DNA from: Tateyamaria pelophila | GTDB taxonomy: Bacteria > Pseudomonadota > Alphaproteobacteria > Rhodobacterales > Rhodobacteraceae | Direction: 5' to 3' | DNA length: 64,000 nt | Assembly: GCF_019966495.1 (NCBI RefSeq) | Contig: NZ_JAIMIA010000016.1 | Location: 1-64,000, forward strand | Part shown: piece by piece, positions 21,547-30,608 of the stretch | Layout of the letters: every line of letters starts with the position of its first letter | How positions within the stretch are numbered: position 1 is the first letter of the stretch | The notes under the pieces: generated by a model | Seen by the model: only the letters and a program-made list of their open reading frames with translations | Told to the model about the DNA's origin: nothing | Database searches by the model: none | Position numbers and translations under genes: made by a program

Positions 21547-22025
21547 GTTCGATAGCTGTATCCACCACCATCAACGGCGACGACGTCGAATACCTGTGTC
21601 AGGCGGATGAAACCCTGCTCGACGTCTTGCGCAACCGGTTGGGCCTGATGGGCTCGAAGGAAGGCTGCGGGACGGGGGATTGCGGGGCGTGTAGCACCAT
21701 CATGGATGGTCGTGTTGTCTGTTCTTGTCTGGTGCTCGGAGCCGAAGCGCAGGGTCGCAGCATCGAAACAATCGAAGGCATGGCGAACGGCAGCGAGTTG
21801 CATCCGCTTCAGACCAAATTCATTGAACATGCAGCCCTGCAATGTGGTATTTGTACGCCCGGCTTTCTGATGGCAGCCAAGGCGCTGCTTGATGTGAACC
21901 CGGAGCCCACCGAGGAAGAGATCAGGTTCTGGCTGGCGGGCAACCTGTGCCGCTGCACCGGCTATGACAAGATCGTGCGCGCCGTTCAGGCCGCCGCCGC
22001 AGAGATGAGAGGAGAAGCAGCATGA
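21543..22025 (+). CDS. molybdenum hydroxylase, 2Fe-2S (small) subunit
   Basis: 160 residues with both 2Fe-2S domains intact. Cys42, Cys47, Cys50 and Cys62 form the plant-ferredoxin-type cluster (EGCGTGDCGACS). Cys101, Cys104, Cys136 and Cys138 form the C-terminal helical-domain cluster (QCGICTPGF, NLCRCTGY). It relays electrons between the Mo site and FAD. It overlaps both neighbours by 4 bases. Confidence 0.96.
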   Translation: MSSIAVSTTINGDDVEYLCQADETLLDVLRNRLGLMGSKEGCGTGDCGACSTIMDGRVVCSCLVLGAEAQGRSIETIEGMANGSELHPLQTKFIEHAALQCGICTPGFLMAAKALLDVNPEPTEEEIRFWLAGNLCRCTGYDKIVRAVQAAAAEMRGEAA

Positions 22026-24283
22026 GTTTCGATGCAGCCTATCAGAGCCAAAAGCTGAAATCCGTTGGCACGCGTCCCTTGCGCCCCGATGGGGTGGACA
22101 AGGTCACCGGGCGCGCACGCTATGGTGCAGACTTCAACATGCCAGGCCAGCTTGTGGCGCGCGTGCTCCGCAGCCCCCACGCCCATGCCCGGATCGTGCG
22201 CATGGATACAGGTGCTGCCGAAGCACTGAAAGGCGTCAAGGCGGTGGTGACCGCCGCCGACCTGCCGGACCTGACCAACGGGGATGCGGAACTGTTTGCA
22301 GTGCTTGATAACTGCATGGCCCGCACCAAGGCGCTTTATGACGGGCACGCGGTCGCAGCGGTGGCGGCGATTGACGAAAGGACGGCGAAGCAGGCGCTCA
22401 AGCTGATCGAAGTCGAATACGAAATCTTGCCGCATGTAGTCGATGTCGATGCGGCGATGGTCGCTGACGCCCCGATCCTGAACGACGAACTGTTTACCGG
22501 CGGTGTCGATCCCAAGCCTGACACGCCATCCAACGTCGCGAACCGCGCCGAATTCGGCCACGGTGATGTCGATGCGGGATTTGCTGAGGCCGACTTCATC
22601 GTCGAGCGCAGCTACAAGACCGAACAGACCCATCAAGGCTATATTGAGCCGCATGCCTGCGTGGCCAGTTGCAACCCGGACGGCACCGCTGAATTGTGGG
22701 TGTGCACCCAAGGGCATTTTGTCTTTCGCCAGAACTGCGCGGACCTTTTGGGTCTCGAAGTGTCAAAGTTGCGGGTCACGTCATCCGAAATCGGCGGCGG
22801 TTTTGGCGGCAAGACCCATGTCTGGGCCGAGCCTGTGGCCTTGGCCCTGTCGCGCAAGGCGGGTCGGCCGGTCAAGCTGGTGATGTCGCGGGACGAGGTG
22901 TTTCGTGCATCCGGGCCCACAAGTGCCACATCGATTGACGTCAAAATCGGCGCAAAGGCGGACGGCAAGATTACAGCCGCAATGGCGACATTGCGCTATA
23001 GCAGCGGCCCCTATCCGGGCATGTGGGCCGAGTTGGGAGCCATGACGTCCTTCGCCTGCTACGATCTGGAAAACGTCAAGACGGTTGGCTTCGAGGTCAT
23101 TGTGAACCGGCCCAAGGTGGCGGCCTATCGCGCCCCGTCCGCGCCCATGGCGGCCTTTGCGGTCGAAAGCGCCATTGACGAGTTGGCGCAGAAACTGGGC
23201 GTGAATGCCGTCGAACTGCGCATCAAGAACGCGGCGCGCGAAGGGACGAAATCGTCCTACGGGCCCGTTTATGGGCCCATCGGTATTGGACCGACGCTTG
23301 AAGCCGCACAATCACATCCGCACATGAGCGCCCCTTTGGGCAAAAATCAGGGCAGGGGCATGGCCTGTGGTTTCTGGTTCAACTTTGGCGGCCAGACCTG
23401 TTCCGACCTGAACGTGAACGCCGATGGTACCGTGGCGCTGGCCGTAGGGACCGTTGATGTGGGCGGGTCGCGCGCGTCCCTGTCACTGATTGCTGCCGAA
23501 GAACTGGGCATCGACTACAAGGACGTCAAAGCCGTTGTCGCCGATACTGCGACGCTGGGCTACAACGATATGACCGACGGCAGCCGGGGCACGTTTTCGT
23601 CGTCCATGGCGACCATCTCGGCGGCTCGGAACGCCATCGCCATCATGCGCGCGCGGGCAGCATTGACCTGGGATATCCCGGTCGAGGACGTCTATTGGGA
23701 AGACGGCCACGCCAAGGCGGCGGGCACGAAATACGGCAACCTATCGCCGCTTTCGGTCAGGGATATCGCGGCTGAGTCCGGCAATACCGGTGGACCGATT
23801 GCAGGTCACAGCGAGTTGGTGGCAGACGGGGCCGGCGTGTCCTTTGCCACGCATATCTGCGACGTCGAAGTGGATCCGGAGACAGGTGCCACCAGCATCA
23901 TCCGCTACACCGTGATTCAGGACGCGGGCAAGGCCGTGCATCCATCTTATGTGGAGGGTCAGTATCAGGGCGGCGCCGCGCAGGGCATCGGTTGGGCGCT
24001 GAACGAAGAATACATCTACGGCGCTGATGGACGCCTGCAGAATTCGGGGTTCCTTGACTACAGGATCCCGGTTTGTTCGGACCTGCCGATGATCGACACG
24101 CAAATCCTTGAGATTCCAAATCCGAACCACCCCTACGGTGTGCGCGGTGTGGGCGAGACGTCGATTGTGCCCCCTCTTGCGGCAACGGCCAACGCGGTGT
24201 CGAACGCGGTCGGCGTGCGCATGTCGCATATCCCGATGTCGCCGCCGCGCATCCTTGCGGCCTTGAATGCGGAGCGGGATTGA
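22022..24283 (+). CDS. molybdenum hydroxylase, molybdopterin-binding (large) subunit
   Basis: 753 residues, full length for the xanthine dehydrogenase/CO dehydrogenase-type Mo subunit. Motifs seen are GVDKVTGRARYGADFNMPG at the N-terminus, EIGGGFGGKTH for pterin binding, and the C-terminal GVGETSIVPP with the catalytic Glu at about 712. The loop equivalent to the CoxL AYRCSFR signature reads AYRAPSAPM, so this is not a form I CO dehydrogenase. The substrate is probably an aromatic, heterocyclic or aldehyde compound, and the cluster does not identify it. Confidence 0.93.
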   Translation: MSFDAAYQSQKLKSVGTRPLRPDGVDKVTGRARYGADFNMPGQLVARVLRSPHAHARIVRMDTGAAEALKGVKAVVTAADLPDLTNGDAELFAVLDNCMARTKALYDGHAVAAVAAIDERTAKQALKLIEVEYEILPHVVDVDAAMVADAPILNDELFTGGVDPKPDTPSNVANRAEFGHGDVDAGFAEADFIVERSYKTEQTHQGYIEPHACVASCNPDGTAELWVCTQGHFVFRQNCADLLGLEVSKLRVTSSEIGGGFGGKTHVWAEPVALALSRKAGRPVKLVMSRDEVFRASGPTSATSIDVKIGAKADGKITAAMATLRYSSGPYPGMWAELGAMTSFACYDLENVKTVGFEVIVNRPKVAAYRAPSAPMAAFAVESAIDELAQKLGVNAVELRIKNAAREGTKSSYGPVYGPIGIGPTLEAAQSHPHMSAPLGKNQGRGMACGFWFNFGGQTCSDLNVNADGTVALAVGTVDVGGSRASLSLIAAEELGIDYKDVKAVVADTATLGYNDMTDGSRGTFSSSMATISAARNAIAIMRARAALTWDIPVEDVYWEDGHAKAAGTKYGNLSPLSVRDIAAESGNTGGPIAGHSELVADGAGVSFATHICDVEVDPETGATSIIRYTVIQDAGKAVHPSYVEGQYQGGAAQGIGWALNEEYIYGADGRLQNSGFLDYRIPVCSDLPMIDTQILEIPNPNHPYGVRGVGETSIVPPLAATANAVSNAVGVRMSHIPMSPPRILAALNAERD

Positions 24284-24284
24284 A

Positions 24285-24530
24285 ATGGTTGACGTCACCC
24301 TTTGGGGTGGCCTCGTCCCGCTTGCGGATGATCAAAAGACGCTGTCGATCGAGGCAGACACAATCCGCGAGTTGTTGCGCAAGCTGCAAGAGCGTTACCC
24401 CGCGCTGAGCGGGCCGATCAAAAACGAGGTGGCGGTGGTGATTGATGGTGTCATCTATCGCAACGACTGGTCGCAACGCATTCCCGAGGGGGCAGAGGTG
24501 TTTTTGATGCGCCGTCTGGCCGGGGGGTGA
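24285..24530 (+). CDS. MoaD/ThiS-like sulfur-carrier protein
   Basis: 81 residues from the ATG at 24285 (MVDVTLWGGLVPL), which begins just after the large-subunit TGA. A small beta-grasp protein is suggested by the pattern TIRELLRKLQERYP, VVIDGVIYRNDWSQRIPEGAEVFLMRRLAGG and above all a C-terminal Gly-Gly. That doublet is the residue pair activated as thiocarboxylate in MoaD, ThiS and relatives. Placement suggests a role in cofactor supply or maturation of the Mo hydroxylase. Sequence similarity alone cannot separate MoaD from other ubiquitin-like carriers. Confidence 0.8.
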   Translation: MVDVTLWGGLVPLADDQKTLSIEADTIRELLRKLQERYPALSGPIKNEVAVVIDGVIYRNDWSQRIPEGAEVFLMRRLAGG

Positions 24531-24614
24531 TGTGCGACGGGCAATCGATGATGACCTGATCGGCATGTGCGCCTGTCTGCGGCCCGGCATTACCGGGTGA
24601 CCCACAGTGTGGAT

Positions 24615-24648
24615 GCTCCGACGCAACAGGATTGCGTCGGAGCTTTTT
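24615..24648. terminator. strong terminator after the Mo hydroxylase operon
   Basis: Perfect 12-bp stem GCTCCGACGCAA (24615-24626) with TTGCGTCGGAGC (24632-24643), a 5-base loop, then TTTTTG. It lies between this operon and the convergent symporter gene, so it may serve both. Confidence 0.92.
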
Positions 24649-24650
24649 GT

Positions 24651-26204
24651 TTAGTGACTGAACTTCTTGATCTCGCCCGACTTCAGACGTGAGGCGTAGG
24701 AGAAGAGCTCTGTCTTGACCACCTTCATCAGGAAGTAGAGGCAGAAGATGTTCACCACGGCCATGGCAAAGATCGCAGCATCGGAGAAGTCGATAACCGG
24801 GCCAAGACTGGCGGCCGCACCGATGACGATGAAGACGCAGAAGATGATCTTGAACACGAGCTCTTTCGTCTTGCCTTCGCCAAAGAGATACGTCCACGCC
24901 TTGAGGCCATAATAGCTCCAGGAGATCATGGTCGAGAAAGCGAACAGAACCACCGCAATCGCCAGCACATAGGGGAACCAGCTGATGCCGGACGCAAAGG
25001 CTGCGGATGTCAGTGACACACCGGAATTGCCGTCGACCGTCGCAATGGCTGTGGCAGACTCGTTCAGCAAGTAATTGCCGGTTACGGGATCAATGATGAG
25101 CTGCTGGGAGATTACGATCACCAGAGCGGTCATCGTACAGATGACGACGGTGTCGATCAGCGGCTCCAGCAAGGACACAAACCCTTCGGTAATAGGCTCT
25201 TTGGTTTTCACCGCAGAGTGCGCGATTGCCGCAGAACCGACGCCCGCCTCGTTCGAGAACGCAGCCCGTTTGAAGCCCTGGATCAGAGCCCCGACGAAAC
25301 CACCCGCGACACCGAGGCCCGTGAACGCTCCGGCAAAGATCTGACCGAATGCCCAGCCGATCATGTCATAGTTCACCAGCAGGATGACCAACGCGGCACC
25401 GACATAGAGGATGCCCATGAATGGCACGATTTTTTCAGTCACGTTGGCGATGGATTTGATCCCGCCGACGATGACGGCGAAAACGACGCCTGCAAAGATA
25501 ATCCCGGTAATCCAGCCGGGAAACTCGCCGGTGATCTGGGTAATCTGAGCATGCGCCTGGTTGGCTTGGAACATGTTGCCCCCGCCGAGTGCGCCCAGAA
25601 TACAAAAGACCGAAAACAAGACGGCCAGGATCTTGCCACCCGGCAGGCCCAGTTCGTCAAAGCCCTTGGAGATGTAGTACATCGGACCACCTGAAACGGT
25701 GCCATCCGGGTATTCGTTGCGGTATTTCACGCCCAGCGTACATTCGGTGAATTTGGACGCCATGCCCAGAAGTCCGGCAAGGATCATCCAGAATGTGGCC
25801 CCTGGCCCACCAATGCCGACAGCCACGGCAACGCCCGCGATGTTCCCGAGCCCGACAGTCCCCGAAAGCGCTGTGGCAAGCGCCTGAAAGTGGCTCACCT
25901 CGCCGGCATCATTCGGGTCGGAGTAGTCCCCTTTGACCAATTGGATTGAGTGTTTGAAAAAACGGAACTGAACAAAACCGAAGTAGACCGTGAAAACGCT
26001 CGCGGCAATGACCAGCCACATGACAATCCAGGGAAAGCTCGTGCCCGGAAAGGGCGCGAAGATAAGACTGACAAATGGCCCGGTGACATTCGCAAAGACT
26101 TCGTTGACCCTTTGATCGATGCTTACCGCTTCTTGCGCGGCAAGCGGGCCTGCCGTCATCGCGGCTGCCATGGCAAGAAGCCAGAGTTTTGAAATGTTTT
26201 TCAT
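24651..26204 (-). CDS. alanine/glycine:cation symporter (AGCS family)
   Basis: 517 residues from the ATG at 26204 (MKNISKLWLLAMAAAM), with AGGAG 7 bases upstream. An N-terminal signal-like helix (to PLAAQ) precedes about 11 helices. AGCS hallmarks are TALSGTVGLGNIAGVAVAV, GPGATFWMILAGLLGMASKF, SGGPMYYISKG and FSNEAGVGSAAIAHSA. Members import alanine or glycine with Na+. It follows the universal stress protein gene by 10 bases and is probably controlled by the divergent Lrp-type regulator. Confidence 0.94.
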   Translation of the reverse strand: MKNISKLWLLAMAAAMTAGPLAAQEAVSIDQRVNEVFANVTGPFVSLIFAPFPGTSFPWIVMWLVIAASVFTVYFGFVQFRFFKHSIQLVKGDYSDPNDAGEVSHFQALATALSGTVGLGNIAGVAVAVGIGGPGATFWMILAGLLGMASKFTECTLGVKYRNEYPDGTVSGGPMYYISKGFDELGLPGGKILAVLFSVFCILGALGGGNMFQANQAHAQITQITGEFPGWITGIIFAGVVFAVIVGGIKSIANVTEKIVPFMGILYVGAALVILLVNYDMIGWAFGQIFAGAFTGLGVAGGFVGALIQGFKRAAFSNEAGVGSAAIAHSAVKTKEPITEGFVSLLEPLIDTVVICTMTALVIVISQQLIIDPVTGNYLLNESATAIATVDGNSGVSLTSAAFASGISWFPYVLAIAVVLFAFSTMISWSYYGLKAWTYLFGEGKTKELVFKIIFCVFIVIGAAASLGPVIDFSDAAIFAMAVVNIFCLYFLMKVVKTELFSYASRLKSGEIKKFSH

Positions 26205-26214
26205 GTTTATGCTC

Positions 26215-26652
26215 CTATCCGACAACCGTGACTGGCACGTCTGCGTGCATCACCAGATTTTGCGTGGCGCTGCCAAAGATGCGTTTGGTAAATCCATCCG
26301 CTGACGTCCGCCCGACAATGATCTGAGAGCCGCCGTTCTCGACCGTGAGTTTGTTCAACGTTTCGGCCACATCGCCGTGCCGCACCAGACCGCTGGCGTT
26401 GAAACCCGCCGCTTTGAGAGCGGCAACGGCTGGGTCGACGATTCGCGTCCGCGCGAGGTTGATCTCCTCTTCCCGCCGCTTGTGGCGTTGCTCGTTTTCT
26501 TCGGCTGTCTGAAAGGTAAAAGGCGACCATTCTATGATGTAAACGGCGAGCAGTTCGCACGCTTCCATCCTCGAGGCCAGGTCCTTTGCGAATGCAAGAG
26601 CCCGTTCGCCGGTGTCTGTCCCGTCTAGTCCAATGACAATTTTGACTGTCAT
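26215..26652 (-). CDS. universal stress protein (UspA family)
   Basis: 145 residues, single Usp domain: KIVIGLDGTDTGERALAFAKDLA at the N-terminus and IIVGRTSADGFTKRIFGSATQNLV near the C-terminus. The latter has the glycine-rich nucleotide loop in slightly degenerate form, so ATP binding is plausible. It is first in a two-gene operon with the AGCS symporter. Usp domains beside transporters often modulate them, and that is the inference here. Confidence 0.9.
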   Translation of the reverse strand: MTVKIVIGLDGTDTGERALAFAKDLASRMEACELLAVYIIEWSPFTFQTAEENEQRHKRREEEINLARTRIVDPAVAALKAAGFNASGLVRHGDVAETLNKLTVENGGSQIIVGRTSADGFTKRIFGSATQNLVMHADVPVTVVG

Positions 26653-26687
26653 CTTATCCTCCGTTCTGGATGTAATTTTTTAGTGTT

Positions 26688-26704
26688 GGCGACCAATTGT
26701 CGCC
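26688..26704. promoter_or_regulatory. inverted repeat upstream of usp-symporter operon
   Basis: Perfect 6-bp arms GGCGAC (26688-26693) and GTCGCC (26699-26704) around CAATT, 35 bases before the usp start. A second, weaker repeat ATCA/TGAT lies at 26750-26764. Both are in the 194-base divergent region shared with the Lrp-type gene. A role as operator or leader hairpin is only a suggestion. Confidence 0.4.
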
Positions 26705-26846
26705 CATGCAAGGCATTTTCAACTTATGGGGGGATTCCCGATACCTGCCATCAGTATTGGTGATAATCTCTAGACATAGGTCATTTTATACGCATTATTT
26801 TGGGTATACTTGCCGATTGATAGCAGTTTTGCAGGAAAAATAACCA

Positions 26847-27293
26847 ATGCGCAGGATTCTGGATCGGATTGATGAGAGGATCTTGAAAGAGCTTGAAGCC
26901 GATGGACGCCTCTCGATCGTGGATCTGGCGGCGCGGGTAAACCTGACGAACACACCTTGCTCAGAGCGCGTCAAGCGGCTTGAAAAATCCGGCTACATTC
27001 GCGGATATCGTGCTGTTCTCGACATGATGAAGATGGGTCTGGGGCACCTTACTGTCGTGCAGGTATCGCTTTCGGCGACCGCCGGAGACAATTCACTGGA
27101 TGACTTCAACGACGCCGTCGCGCTGGTGCCCGAGATTGAAAGCTGTTTGATGGTCGCGGGATCGTTCGATTATTTGCTGACGGTCCGCACGCAAGACATT
27201 TCGCACTTTCGCAAAGTTCTGGGCGAAAAGATCAACAAGCTGCCGGGCATCCTTCAGACAAACTCCTTTGCCGTCATGGAAGTTGTGAAATAG
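26847..27293 (+). CDS. Lrp/AsnC-family transcriptional regulator
   Basis: 148 residues. The N-terminal HTH is LDRIDERILKELEADGRLSIVDLAARVNLTNTPCSERVKRLEKSGYI, and the C-terminal RAM ligand-binding domain includes VAGSFDYLLTVRTQDISHFRKVL. It is divergent from the usp-AGCS operon. An amino-acid-responsive (alanine-type) control of that operon is the natural inference. Length and domains are normal. Confidence 0.92.
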   Translation: MRRILDRIDERILKELEADGRLSIVDLAARVNLTNTPCSERVKRLEKSGYIRGYRAVLDMMKMGLGHLTVVQVSLSATAGDNSLDDFNDAVALVPEIESCLMVAGSFDYLLTVRTQDISHFRKVLGEKINKLPGILQTNSFAVMEVVK

Positions 27294-27422
27294 CCGACCG
27301 TATCTGACTGGCGAGCGCAACATACCTGTCCCAAGGGGAGACATAACGGACGGAGCGTCGTCCACCGGTGGGAACGACCTCAAAGATCTTGCGTCGCCAG
27401 ATCGTGGCCACTGGGAGCAGGC

Positions 27423-27454
27423 GCACTGCGACCACAAGACTGTCGCCGCAGTGC
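27423..27454 (-). terminator. hairpin downstream of the RND pump gene
   Basis: Arms GCACTGCG (27423-27430) and CGCAGTGC (27447-27454) form an 8-bp stem 8 bases beyond the RND stop codon. There is no T-tract, so it is a weak or rho-assisted terminator or a 3' stabiliser. Confidence 0.5.
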
Positions 27455-27462
27455 GATGCTGA

Positions 27463-30400
27463 TCAGCCTTCTTGCGGATCTGCTTTTGATTTGCTGCCAA
27501 GTTTTCCCTTGGTCCATTCGCGCGCCTGCTGCATCACAACATAGAGTACAGGCACGATAATCACACCGAGAACCGTGGCCGCAAGCATGCCACCAAAGAC
27601 CGCGACACCAATGGCTTGCTGGCTGGCGGCCCCCGCGCCGCTGGCAAGCAGCAAAGGCACCACGCCCAACAGAAAGGACAGTGCCGTCATCATGACGGCG
27701 CGGAACCGTTGACCGGCCGCCTCCATGGCCGCCTCGCGGATCGACAGGCCGCTGGCCCGCCGTTCCATGGCAAATTCGACGATCAGGATCGCGTTTTTCG
27801 ACGCCAGACCGATCAACATGATCATACCGATCTGCGTATACAGATTGATATCCCCACCCGAAACGGCAACGGCGGCCAGCGCACCGAACAAGGCCACGGT
27901 GACCGACAGCAGAATGCCCACGGGCATCGTCCAGCTCTCGTATTGCGCCACCAAGAAGAGATAGCCAAAGATCACGGCCATCGCCAAAATGATGATCACC
28001 AGCCCTCCGGAGGCCTGTTGCTGTTGGGCGGTGCCGGTCCATTCAAAGGAATATCCGGGCGGCAGTGCGGTTGCCGATTCCGCTTCCAGCACCCGTATCG
28101 CGTCCCCCGTCGATAAGCCTTCCGCGGGCACGGCGGTGACCGTGGCAGCCCGGAACATGTTGTACCGGTTCAGTGCAACCGGCCCGAGTTCGCTCCGCGT
28201 CGTCATCAAGGTTCCCAACGGTATCATTTCATTGGATTGTGAGCGCACATAAAGATTGCCCAGGTCTTCGACGTTGCTGCGATATTCGCCGTCGGCCTGG
28301 ATCATGACCCTGTAAACGCGACCGAACAGGTTGAAGTCGTTCACATAATACGACCCCATGAACGCCTGCAAGGTCAAGAATACGTCAGACACGATCACAT
28401 TGAGGGACTTGGTCTTTTCACGGTCGAGATCGACAAAAACCTTGGGCACATTCGCGCGGAACGTCGAATAGGATTGGCTGATGTCAGGGCTTTGGTTGGC
28501 GGCATAGACCAGTGACCCAACCGCTGCCGAAAGGTCTTGGGCGGTGCCGCCGCCGGTTTGCTGAACTTTCATCTCGACGCCGGCGCTCATCCCCAGACCG
28601 GAAATGGGCGGTGGGTTGAAGGCAATCACGGTGGCTGCGATTTCCTGATTGGCGACCGCGTAAATATTACCCAGAATGCCGTTGGCACTCAATGCGTCGG
28701 TCTCACGCGCGCTCCATGGGTCGAGGTTGGCTACGATCATGGCCCCGTTGGAACTGCTGCCACTGAGCAGGCTGTACCCGTTCACGACAACAGTCGAGGA
28801 AATTCCGGGAATGTCGAGAATCTGATCGTTGATACGGTTGGTGACCGTTTCGGTGCGTTCAAGCGAGGCTGCATCCGGCAGTTGTACATCGACGAACAGA
28901 TATCCATTGTCTTCCAGCGGGATGAAACCCGAAGGAATACTGTTCAACAAGGTTCCCGACCCAAAGAAGATGCCGCCAAGAATGGCCAGTGCCAGCAAGG
29001 GCACGCGGACAAGGCGTTTCACGATACCCACATAGCCGGTCCGGACGCCATCAATGCCTTGTTCGAATCCTTTCAGGATGCCCTTCGGAGGGCCTGACCG
29101 TGGCTTGAGGATGATCGCGCACAGCGCCGGAGACAACGTCAGAGCGTTGATTGAGGAAATCACAACAGCCGTCGAAATGGTGACGGCAAACTGCGAATAA
29201 AGCTTGCCGGAGATGCCGGGCATGAACGTCACAGGCACGAAAACGGCGAGCAGCACGAGTGTCGTGGCGATCACGGGGCCGGTGATCTGGCCCATCGCCT
29301 TGGCTGTCGCCTCCGGTGGACTGAGCCCTTCTTCGGCGATGATACGTTCGACATTCTCAACCACGACGATCGCGTCATCGACCACAATACCGATGGCCAG
29401 CACCAGCGCGAAAAGCGAGATCGTGTTCAGTGACATCCCGAACAGAAGCAAAAAGGCAAATGTCCCGATCAATGACACCGGGATCGCGATGGCGGGAATA
29501 ACCGTCGCCCTTGCACTGCCAAGGAAGATGAAAACCACTGCAATGACGAGCGCGAAAGTCTGCATCAGCGTCGATATGACGTCTTCGAGGGACTGTTTCA
29601 CAAACAGGGTCGAATCGAACGGTATGTCGTAAACCACGTCATCGGGGAACGCGTTCGAAAGCCGTTCCAGCTCTGATTTGACGCCGTCCGCAACCGCCAG
29701 TGCGTTGGCACCGGGGGCCTGATAGATCGCAAGAACCGTGGCCGGATTGCCGGAAAATCGGCCTGAAGCGTTGTAGTAATCCGCGCCCAATTCAACGCGC
29801 GCGACATCGCGAACGCGCACGATGCTGCCGGAGTCGCCTGTGCGCAGGACAATGTTTTCAAACTCCTTGACCGTGCTCAGCCGACCCTTGGCTTTGATTG
29901 TGTACTGAAATTGCTGGCCTTCCGGGATGGGAGGCGTGCCGATCTGCCCTGCGGAAACCTCGATGTTCTGTTCGCGAATGGCCTGGATCAGATCGGCGGG
30001 TGTCAGGCCCAATCCAGCCATGCGACTCGGATCCATCCACATGCGCATCGAGTATTCGAAATTGGTCATCACGTCGGCTTTGCCGACGCCAGAGACACGG
30101 GCCAGCGCATCCTTGAGGTTGATCGACGCGTAGTTCGACAGGAACACCTCGTCATATGTCCCGTTCGGCGAGGACAATGTGATGATCAGCATCATGTTGG
30201 TGGATGACTTCTGGGTCACAACACCGGACGCAGTCACTTCGCTGGGCAAGGACGCCATGGCTTGGGCCACGCGGTTTTGCACGTTCACCGATGCGATATC
30301 GGGGTCGGTGCCGACCTCAAAGGTGACCGAAAGGTTATAAGATCCCGTGTCGGTACTGTCCGAAGACATGTAAATCATGTCGTCGACGCCGTTGACCTGC

Positions 30401-30603
30401 GCCTCGATCGGGGCCGCGACCGTGCTTTCAACAGTTTCCGAGTTCGCCCCGGTATAGGTGGCGCTGACCGATACGACGGGAGGCGTAATTTCGGGGAACT
30501 GTTCGACTGGCAAAACAGTAAAGCCGATCACACCCATGATGGTCAGGACCAGCGAGATGACGATCGAGGTCTTGGGGCGCGCAATGAAAATCGAGGAAAA
30601 CAT
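27463..30603 (-). CDS. RND multidrug efflux permease (HAE1 family)
   Basis: 1046 residues, normal for AcrB/MexF-type inner-membrane pumps. The N-terminal FIARPKTSIVISLVL begins TM1. The proton-relay aspartates are Asp409 and Asp410 (GIVVDDAIVVVENVER), and the TM10 lysine lies in GLASKNAILIVEFA. It expels hydrophobic compounds using the proton gradient together with the adaptor encoded just upstream (5-base gap). No outer-membrane channel gene or local repressor is adjacent, so it must recruit a channel encoded elsewhere. Confidence 0.95.
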   Translation of the reverse strand: MFSSIFIARPKTSIVISLVLTIMGVIGFTVLPVEQFPEITPPVVSVSATYTGANSETVESTVAAPIEAQVNGVDDMIYMSSDSTDTGSYNLSVTFEVGTDPDIASVNVQNRVAQAMASLPSEVTASGVVTQKSSTNMMLIITLSSPNGTYDEVFLSNYASINLKDALARVSGVGKADVMTNFEYSMRMWMDPSRMAGLGLTPADLIQAIREQNIEVSAGQIGTPPIPEGQQFQYTIKAKGRLSTVKEFENIVLRTGDSGSIVRVRDVARVELGADYYNASGRFSGNPATVLAIYQAPGANALAVADGVKSELERLSNAFPDDVVYDIPFDSTLFVKQSLEDVISTLMQTFALVIAVVFIFLGSARATVIPAIAIPVSLIGTFAFLLLFGMSLNTISLFALVLAIGIVVDDAIVVVENVERIIAEEGLSPPEATAKAMGQITGPVIATTLVLLAVFVPVTFMPGISGKLYSQFAVTISTAVVISSINALTLSPALCAIILKPRSGPPKGILKGFEQGIDGVRTGYVGIVKRLVRVPLLALAILGGIFFGSGTLLNSIPSGFIPLEDNGYLFVDVQLPDAASLERTETVTNRINDQILDIPGISSTVVVNGYSLLSGSSSNGAMIVANLDPWSARETDALSANGILGNIYAVANQEIAATVIAFNPPPISGLGMSAGVEMKVQQTGGGTAQDLSAAVGSLVYAANQSPDISQSYSTFRANVPKVFVDLDREKTKSLNVIVSDVFLTLQAFMGSYYVNDFNLFGRVYRVMIQADGEYRSNVEDLGNLYVRSQSNEMIPLGTLMTTRSELGPVALNRYNMFRAATVTAVPAEGLSTGDAIRVLEAESATALPPGYSFEWTGTAQQQQASGGLVIIILAMAVIFGYLFLVAQYESWTMPVGILLSVTVALFGALAAVAVSGGDINLYTQIGMIMLIGLASKNAILIVEFAMERRASGLSIREAAMEAAGQRFRAVMMTALSFLLGVVPLLLASGAGAASQQAIGVAVFGGMLAATVLGVIIVPVLYVVMQQAREWTKGKLGSKSKADPQEG

Positions 30604-30608
30604 CGATG

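Noticed and set aside
22022-24283. Form I carbon monoxide dehydrogenase large subunit
   Set aside because: The diagnostic AYRCSFR loop is absent; the loop reads AYRAPSAPM.
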